The position numbers and the translations under genes were made by a program. Under the pieces are notes generated by a model that did not search any database, was not told the DNA's origin, and worked only from the letters and a program-made list of their open reading frames with translations. This document shows, in pieces, positions 56,995-64,000 of a stretch of DNA of 64,000 bases. Numbering within the stretch: the first letter of the stretch is position 1; each line of letters begins with the position of its first letter. Location: assembly GCA_038373885.1 (NCBI GenBank), contig JAWZYV010012530.1, positions 868,001-932,000 of the forward strand, in the 5' to 3' direction. The DNA comes from Cheiracanthium punctorium (Eukaryota; Arthropoda; Arachnida; Araneae; Cheiracanthiidae).

Positions 56995-57115
56995 GTGGTG
57001 AATTAGTTCATATTGGACTTTCATATTTTAGTACTAAAACTAAAATAGTACAAAGAAGTTCAATATGGTATAAAAATATTCACTACACCTACAGTGAACC
57101 CCCTACCCCCACACG
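56995..57115. repeat. Inverted repeat inside the 2.8-kb element
   Basis: GTGAATTAGTTCATATTGGA and TATTTTAGTAC pair imperfectly with the CTAAAATAGTAC and TTCAATATGG...ATTCAC segment; outer GGGG and CCCC tracts extend the stem. Confidence 0.5.
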
Positions 57116-57683
57116 CTGTATTAGTCGCGTATGTACAGAATTATAAATTTTATTCGTAAAATCTGTATACTTTATATTAATTTTTTTATAGTTTGTTGAA
57201 TCTTTCCTGAAAAGAAAATTGATGACTTTTTTCTATGCAGGGACGTAGCCAGGGTGTGTGTATTCTAGCGTTTTTAGCTTTCGGGCACGCCCTGTGATGA
57301 AGATCACATATTTAATAATTTTCATTTGTGTTTACTTTCTTAAATTTAATACATTTTAAATCAAGCATTTTAACTTTAAATTCTCTTCCCATTTTTAACT
57401 ACTCTGTCTTTCAAAATTTTATATTACGCCTTTTTCCACATACTTAATTTCAATTAACTGCTTATCTATCTATGCTTAAATTATTCTATCGTCCTTTGTT
57501 CCACGTCAATAATAAGTCCGTTGCATTTCTTTAGCTTTCCTAGCTGTTAAGAAACATCTGTTTCTCATGCAGAACGTACATCACTTTATTCCTTTCATTA
57601 CCAAATATGAACATGGTCTCACATCAGTTAAAAATGCAGCTGAAATAATTTTCTACCACACGGGTTTACTGTAATTTTGGCTC

Positions 57684-58000
57684 AAAGTCAAAAAATAGAA
57701 TGAGACATTAAGATATGACATACCTTTATTTTATTATTCTCGTACGAGTACGTTGAGACATTTCTCTTATCGCTTGATAAGCTTCAAAAAGTCCTCCAAG
57801 AAAAATTCAGGGCTTTGCATATGGAAGAAGCGTTGAACGATTTGCGCGTTTTCCTGCTGTGTCGCCTTTCGCCTATAGCCCTGATTTTTTCCTGGAGGGC
57901 TTTTTGAAGCTTATTAAGCGATATGACAAATGTCTCAATGTACTTGGTACCTATGTGGAAAAATAAAGGTATGTCATGTCTCATTCTATTTTTTGACTTT
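57684..58000. mobile_element. Foldback element with about 125-bp arms
   Basis: AAAGTCAAAAAATAGAATGA GACA at the left is exactly complementary to the right end, and the arms continue through GACATACCTTTATTTT, TTGAGACATTT, ATCGCTT.ATAAGCTTCAAA and AAATTCAGGGC. The loop is about 60 bp. A minus-strand frame here is incidental. Confidence 0.75.
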
Positions 58001-58228
58001 CATACACAACTCTGACCACAGTCGACAGGGGAAACTTATTTTTCAACTTACCCTTGTATATATATAAACTCGGCTATTCGAGCCTTGTCAGGGGGGGACC
58101 CCTGAACACCCTAATTTTTTAATTTCATTATTGCCATATTAAAACGCTATTAATCGAGTATGTCATTTTATCTCATCTTTCGTGAATTTCGCCTGGTCAC
58201 TCTATGTTGAAATTTTTATGATTGTAAC

Positions 58229-58375
58229 CAGGGACGTACCCAGAAAAAAATTCGGGGAGGGTCCAAACGGTGAAAAAGGTAGGTTTTTCCACAAAAAGAC
58301 TTCATCATTATTACATTGTTTGCAAAAACTGAAATTTCGGGGAGAGTCCTGACCACCCCCCTGGCTACTGCCTTA
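58229..58375. mobile_element. Small hAT-type MITE with 8-bp duplication (7/8)
   Basis: ATTGTAAC (58221-58228) and AATGTAAC (58376-58383) flank CAGGGACGTACCCAG...CTGGCTACTGCCTTA. GGGGAGGGTCC and GGGGAGAGTCC occur in both halves. Related to 44076-44220. Confidence 0.6.
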
Positions 58376-58570
58376 AATGTAACCTATTTATAGATAAATA
58401 CATGGGATGCCTATTCACAGCTTACGGAATATTGTAACAATAGATTAAAGCTTTTGTGAAGTAATAGTATTTAAATATATGTAAAATTATGTCGCTATTT
58501 GGATGGGGGAACATTTTTCGGAGAATTTTCAATAAAGGGGGCGGGCGAGAGATAAAATGACATAGTCATT

Positions 58571-58571
58571 A

Positions 58572-58638
<67 letters not shown>
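58571..58638. repeat. (TA)n microsatellite
   Basis: About 34 TA repeats with one CA interruption near 58585. Confidence 0.95.
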
Positions 58639-58639
<1 letters not shown>

Positions 58640-58959
58640 TAACCGTAAAGTACTATAGCTCATTTATAAAATCTCTGACTCTTGAAATATTGAAATTAAA
58701 CTGTTTATAAAAGATTTTATGTTGGTTCTGAAATGTGTTACCGCCTCTCTTATAAAAAATCTTAAGCGACTGCAAATTTGTTAGAAAATTGCAGTTTATG
58801 AAAACTGCACACAATTATGATCACTAATGATAGGCGCACATAATTTGCAAACGATTGACCAACGGATTTTGCTGTTTTTATCTTTCATTTATGTTTTATC
58901 TTTTAAAATGTTACCCTTAAGGAATGTTTTTCTTTTGCGGGGTGGGGGTGGGGGTTGAT

Positions 58960-58996
58960 GAATAAGGCCCCTACCCTAAATCCGCCACTGGCTCGT
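58960..58996. mobile_element. hAT-type terminus fragment
   Basis: CCCTAAATCCGCCACTGGC is the complement of a GCCAGTGGCGGATTTAGGG terminus common among hAT elements; no partner end was found. Confidence 0.45.
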
Positions 58997-59352
58997 ATTT
59001 TAATTATGACAGCATTACTGTAAATAGGCACTAATCCGGTACCGTGCCATTATATTGCAGTCACTATTAAGATACCAGGCCCTGCCTTTATTTTTAATAA
59101 TAGCCGGCACCCGGCCATTTCATTTTGGGCATTATAAAATTAATGGGCCAGAGCCTTTATTGTGAGTGACGGCCGGCACATGCAGTATGCCAGTAGAGTG
59201 CCGTTGCCTTACCAGGCTTCTGGCAAGCTACTTCTCGGGCGACCACTTTTGGTACGATTCAGTTACTTTTTGCAGTGCCGGGCCGGTGCTGGACGTAAAG
59301 GCAGAAAGGCACTGGCAAGGTACTCCGCCAGCAGGTGTGTGTTTGCTGGGTA

Positions 59353-62300
59353 TTGATAATTGAGGAGTTGATTTTTTGAACTTCTTAAGGCTTTAATCGT
59401 TTGAGATTATCAGTTGTAAAGTTACTAGAATGGCCTTAGAAAGCCGTATACAAAGCATCTTCTTCAACTGAATAATAAGAATTGACAGAGTCAATGAGCA
59501 ACTAATATTTAACGCAGTCCTTAAAATTGTCTTCCACCTGGAAACCTCATCAGTAAAAATGTTTCTTAAAATGATCATCCACTTATCTCTTCAATTACGT
59601 TCCTCATTTTATGTCAACATATTGATTCTTCTTTTAGCTATTGACCGTATTCGAGGCATGGCATCATTAAATTTGATGGTTACTAGGCGTACTTATATTT
59701 GTGCTTCATTTCTGTCAAATGTACTTAAAACTGATTCGGCCATTTCTAACCAAAAAGTATCATAATCGTAGAGACAATTTTGTCATCTCGTTGTTCACAG
59801 CTCTATCACTTTCGTATTTAGCTAAATCATTAAAGGTCCAAAACCGCCAAAAGCTGATAGGGCTGCTTTTCTGTTGTTTTTTGTAAACTCGGATACTCTT
59901 CAGAAGGCTTCTAAATATTCTACGTACTTAGAGGTCTCAATAATCAACAGAAAATCCGTGAAATTCAAAGAATTGCTAAAACTTTATTGTAAATGCACTC
60001 GACATATTTTTCAATGCTTATTTTGTCTATACAAATAAAACAAACAGTTATACAAATAAAACGAAGCTTGTTACATTAGTTTAGATCAATGAATTTAATA
60101 TAGATGAAAAAAAAACCTCTCTGAAAAGCTTACATTTTTTATAAATTAAATTAGTTCTAATTAGAAACAAATCATGAATAATCATCTAGCTGTTGCAGCT
60201 GGAGACTACATCTTAAAAATTATGCTCGTTTAAAATTAGTTTTTCAAATTCAGCTGCCTTAATTTACAAGTTAGAAAGAAGGAATCTTCTCCTTGAAATC
60301 CATTATACTAACATAATTATGATTTGCAGTTGAGTGGGGATTGCATTATAATGTGACAGAAAACGGCATTTCGGAATGCACATGTCAAGTTATATTGCAG
60401 TTGAATGAAATTGCTCCAGTATACTTTCCCAAATAATGTTCTGGTTGTAGAAAAAAAATATATTCAGATGTTTAATAGTTATTAAACATTCATAATGCAG
60501 GCATGAAAAATTACTACCGAAAAATGCTGAAGGAAAGAAATGTTATACATCTAATTTTTGTTTTCGAGAACAAAGTTGATTTTGCATAAATCATGACAGA
60601 TTTAAAATATGGTTTTAACAGTCTCCTGAAGTTCTAATTGATGTTACTCTCATTTTATTTTTACGTAAATGAATTTAATATTTATCATGGTTTTGCCAGG
60701 CATGAAAGTCTGAGTTGAGTTTCAGTACATCACACTTAATCATAGTCGAGTATCTCAAGCTGCATAAAATATACGCTCTTGCTTATGACGTGTTTAACTG
60801 CAAAAAAACAGAGCCCAATTCATCCTCATGTTCAGTGAGCATATGATGAAATCTTTGGTGGAAAATTAAATATTTGCATATTGTAATTAACTTAGAGGTC
60901 TGTAGTTGAGTATAAATTGTGTCCCTTTTTGACGACTTTAAAAGGTAAAGTAGATGTTGAAGTTCATGAAGGTACCTTGCCGTTTTACTACTAACATAAA
61001 TATTTAATGGGAGCATCAGTTAAGTTTCAAAAATAACATAGTTTTCCCTAAACCCCCTTCTTACTCTGTTTATTTTAAGTTGTACTTTTCTTTTATTGCT
61101 TTTCAATTTCATCTTTCTGTTGACTGCCTCATTAACAACAACAACAACAACAAATTGTTAAAATAAGAACACATTTTATAAATTCGTAAAACCCTCTTTC
61201 CCGCTTAATTTTCAGACAGGGGTTTCTGCTACGTGGAAAAAGAGCGTTTTTTTTGTTATACCTGTCCACGCTTGTAATGTTTACTATTTATGTTAGTAAA
61301 TAAATTTGGCTTCAATAAGAAATTATTTGGTCTGTCAAAACCCGGCTTGCCGATCATGTGTTACATATGCTTGAATGAATTATTCTTATATATTAAATAA
61401 TGCACATATTGAGTCATTATAGAAAGTGTAAGGAACTTTTGACCTCATAACTTTATCGTTATTTAAACAATTTTTCAATTCCTTTTAATAAAAAGAATAC
61501 TCATTATCATAAAAATGCGTTCTGAACTAGTTATGGATACTTACTTTAATTACAGCACTAGGAGGCGTGACTAGGAATCAAATCACGTTTATTGTGTAAT
61601 ATTCGAAATAAAGCACGTAGAATATTTATAATACTATGGGATTGTGAATTTTGAAGTTATCAACAGTTTAATTCAATTGTAGTTATTGTAAAATGTTGCG
61701 AACTGAATAAAATATTTCTTGAATTCCGAAAGATTCTGTAAAATGGTTAAGTATAATTTTCATTCTAATAATTTTCTTTCCAAGAAATCTAACAGTTGAT
61801 TGAATAAAATTAAAAAAATATCAAAAATATCCTATTAGATTTCTTCCTTTCTTCGTAAGACTTCTAATCATCGTACTTGACATTATTTTTCACATTACTA
61901 GAATATATATGTACTCTATACTAAAAGAAAACTATATTTTTTTCATTGAATGCTTCTAAGTTTGTTCAGTTTATATCCAGTCCGATAAAAAAGAAAAAGG
62001 ACAACTAGTAACAACTGTATGGAAAAAAAATCTATAATTTACAAGTCGTGACGTAAACAAATTTTATATTTCAAGGCCACATTCTTTAAATATGGAGAAA
62101 ACGATAATAAATATTTATAATAAGAAAGTTTTCCGAAAGAATAAATGTTAAAAAGAATACATAATTTGCTCTTAACCCCATATTTTAATATAGAAATTTA
62201 CATTGCATACTTAATGAGGTCTTCGAAGATCGATAATAACATTTTAAAAATGGGACACAAGCTACACTTTCTATCTATCTATATATATATATATCTTTCT

Positions 62301-63800
62301 TTTTTATTTGTTGTTGTCTTACTGTTAAAAACTCAAGAGCATTTAATTATAACAATTTTTTAAATTACCTTTTAATGCTTGTTTTAATGCTTGTAGTCTT
62401 AAGTTTGTAGTCAGATTTTTTTAAGCTTCGATTTAAACTGCCATTGACCAAATAATATCATTTACATTAAAACATGTAAATGATATTATTTATTCAGAAT
62501 AAAAAATCCTTTAATAGACCAATAATAATGCAAATTTCTTTTTGTGAAAAATTTTCAAACGTAAAGTTTCAAACTGTTATTAAAGAGCATTAAAGTATGC
62601 TAGTAATATTTTCTGCAGAAAATGGAATGTTCCTTTATTGAGAAACATTCGAAAGATATCTTGATGAGTCTGTTTCAGTTTTAACGTAAACATACCTGAA
62701 GGAAAGACAAACTATAAAAGAAAAGATTCGTTAGAATTTACTAACTTATGCAAAAAGAAAAATAAAGGAAAGGCTAAAAAGTGCATTATAATTAGTAACT
62801 TAAAACATATGTTAAATATGACATGATGCTGTTTTATACATTTCCTTGTGTGCAAAGTGTTTTTAAAATTCTGTATGATAAATTATTCTTGTTTCATAAT
62901 AATAAATACTTAATCATGACTTGAACATCTGTTTAATGATCAACGACATGATCAGTTGAAAAATCATATTTCCACTTTCATACAATTTCTACTTTCCACC
63001 TGGAAGAAATAAATCAAATGAAATGAAGTTCAGGTCATTTTCCTGGTTTGATACATTTTTATTTACCCGCAAATGTAGATGCTATTATGAAGATGACGGT
63101 TCAAAGAAAAACCTTCAGTAAGAAACAACGATGAATCTATCGAACAGATAATTTATCAAAGAAACAAATAACTATGTTAATAATAAAAAACATCTTCCGC
63201 TGATGCAACTAGTTGATTTTTTAGACTATATATAAACATATTCATTTTACGCTAAGTTTAATTAAATAGCTTTCAATTAAAACAAAATAATATATTTTTT
63301 GACTTCTTCTTTTCCTTATTTTTTTATTATTAAACTTTGAGGTCTTATTCAGGAGCTTTTTGACATCCATAATATATACTGACAAAATTTTTTAATGATT
63401 TGAGAATTTATTGTAAAACAAATTTTTGCATGCAGGCCTACTTAAATGTCACTACGAACTTAACTTTTAAATTTATTTTTTGATTATAACAGTAAATTCA
63501 AATTGTAAAATCTTATACATAATTCAATTGATTGATACTTTCTCTTAGTTTACGAATGGGCCATTTTTTGAAGATTAAGGATTGCATTAGTTACAAAAGA
63601 TATTTATCTTTTTTAAGTATTGAAATGTAAGACATATTGAATTTACATCACATTTTACGCGTAACTTAATATTTCACTTTTTCTCTAACTAAATAGTATT
63701 TTATAAAACTCTAGCCTTGAAGTTATAGATATTATTTCTAAGAAAAAGTTTGCTGAAATATTTTTACAAGAAATACAAGATTTTAAAAGAAAATTAAAAA
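59353..63800. other. Long AT-rich stretch, nothing identified
   Basis: No supported gene in about 4.4 kb. An (AAC)n tract lies at 61135-61155, possibly the tail of a decayed retroposon. A near-perfect hairpin (CAAATAATATCATTTACATT and ATGTAAATGATATTATTT) lies at about 62448-62490, and a short CTAT/TA tract at 62269-62295. Open frames are short and AT-biased. Confidence 0.4.
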
Positions 63801-63802
63801 GA

Positions 63803-64000
63803 GCAGTGGTCATACGATTAACATACAGAGCTTCCATGCCACTGGTCCAAAGTTCAGTTCATGGGTTGGATAATGTAGATTCAACCTTTCATCCCTTAAG
63901 TTGGTGAATATAATGAGGACCATTCTTGCTTGGACACTAAACACTGGGGGCCACATTTAAGGCTGATATTCCCTATCTACCAGAAGCACTTGCGTTTGAA
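63803..64000 (+). mobile_element. tRNA-derived SINE, cut by window end
   Basis: GAGCAGTGGTCATACGATTA gives an A-box-like start and CTGGTCCAAAGTTCAGTTC a B-box-like block. GATTCAACCTTTCATCCCTT, GGTGAATATAATGAGGACCA and AACACTGGGGGCC follow. The latter string recalls a central domain shared by SINEs of several invertebrates (from memory, no name asserted). It is a different family from the CACCATGGCACAGTGG SINE. Confidence 0.6.

Larger units (their letters stand above)
56582..59352. mobile_element. 2.8-kb DNA element with GC-rich subterminal repeats
   Basis: TACCCAGCAAACACAC at the left and its exact complement at the right bound the element; TA may be the target duplication, leaving CCCAGCAAACACAC as the terminal repeat. 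For about 230 bp at the left and 310 bp at the right the sequence is dense in TGCCGGCA-, CCGGGCCAG- and GGCAAGGTAC-like words, far GC-richer than the interior. The interior (56890-58990) is AT-rich, non-coding and hosts other insertions. The superfamily is not identified. Confidence 0.65.

Overview
This window looks like intergenic (or intronic) DNA from an AT-rich animal genome, most likely an arthropod and plausibly a spider or other chelicerate. The evidence is long low-GC stretches, GT-AG introns, AATAAA signals, long TA and CA microsatellites, and a dense mosaic of eukaryotic transposable elements (Tc1/mariner, hAT, piggyBac-type, tRNA- and 5S-derived SINEs, a LINE relic). The chelicerate placement is inference from the flavour of the repeats, not proof. 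There is no sign of bacterial operons, ribosome binding sites or CRISPR.

Layout. 0-5 kb: a broken membrane-protein-like frame on the minus strand, an eroded LINE RNase H end, a tRNA-derived SINE with a perfect 14-bp target duplication, a MITE, an inverted repeat, and a two-exon gene fragment (3535-5188) that is the best candidate for a cellular gene. 5.2-7.0 kb: a higher-order satellite (about 380 bp built from three about 125-bp monomers) followed by a 57-bp minisatellite. 8-11 kb: two mariner-type MITEs and two candidate exons. 12-18 kb: a cluster of long hairpins, tRNA SINEs and a 5S rRNA-derived SINE. 18-29 kb: mostly featureless AT-rich DNA with a direct duplication, a compound microsatellite, a 165-bp tandem array and small MITEs. 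29-35 kb: two mariner relics, a promoter-like CCAAT/E-box cluster, a second 5S-derived SINE, an inverted pair of TTAA-flanked MITEs, a tRNA SINE and a long-TIR MITE.

35.7-38.1 kb holds a broken intron-containing transposase-like gene with hAT-like landmarks (HWDGK, DTTASNTG, CRHH, ARW). 38.3-41.5 kb has two mariner MITEs, a multi-unit tandem repeat and a foldback. 46.2-53.5 kb is a nested mosaic: an old tandem-module repeat was split by a 5.3-kb hAT-type element with a perfect 8-bp duplication, which itself carries a 1.9-kb TA-flanked element. The same outer repeat was hit again by a complete Tc1 element whose 346-residue transposase is intact (DD34E). 53.5-59.4 kb holds an RTE-tailed composite repeat, foldbacks and a 2.8-kb element with GC-rich subterminal repeats. 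From 59.4 to 63.8 kb I see nothing convincing; a SINE runs off the right edge.

The genes do not form a pathway. The only intact long coding sequence is the Tc1 transposase. The most interesting material is structural: 5S-derived SINEs, recurring tandem modules shared by unrelated loci, the satellite with higher-order structure, the hairpin cluster, and the intron-bearing transposase-like gene.
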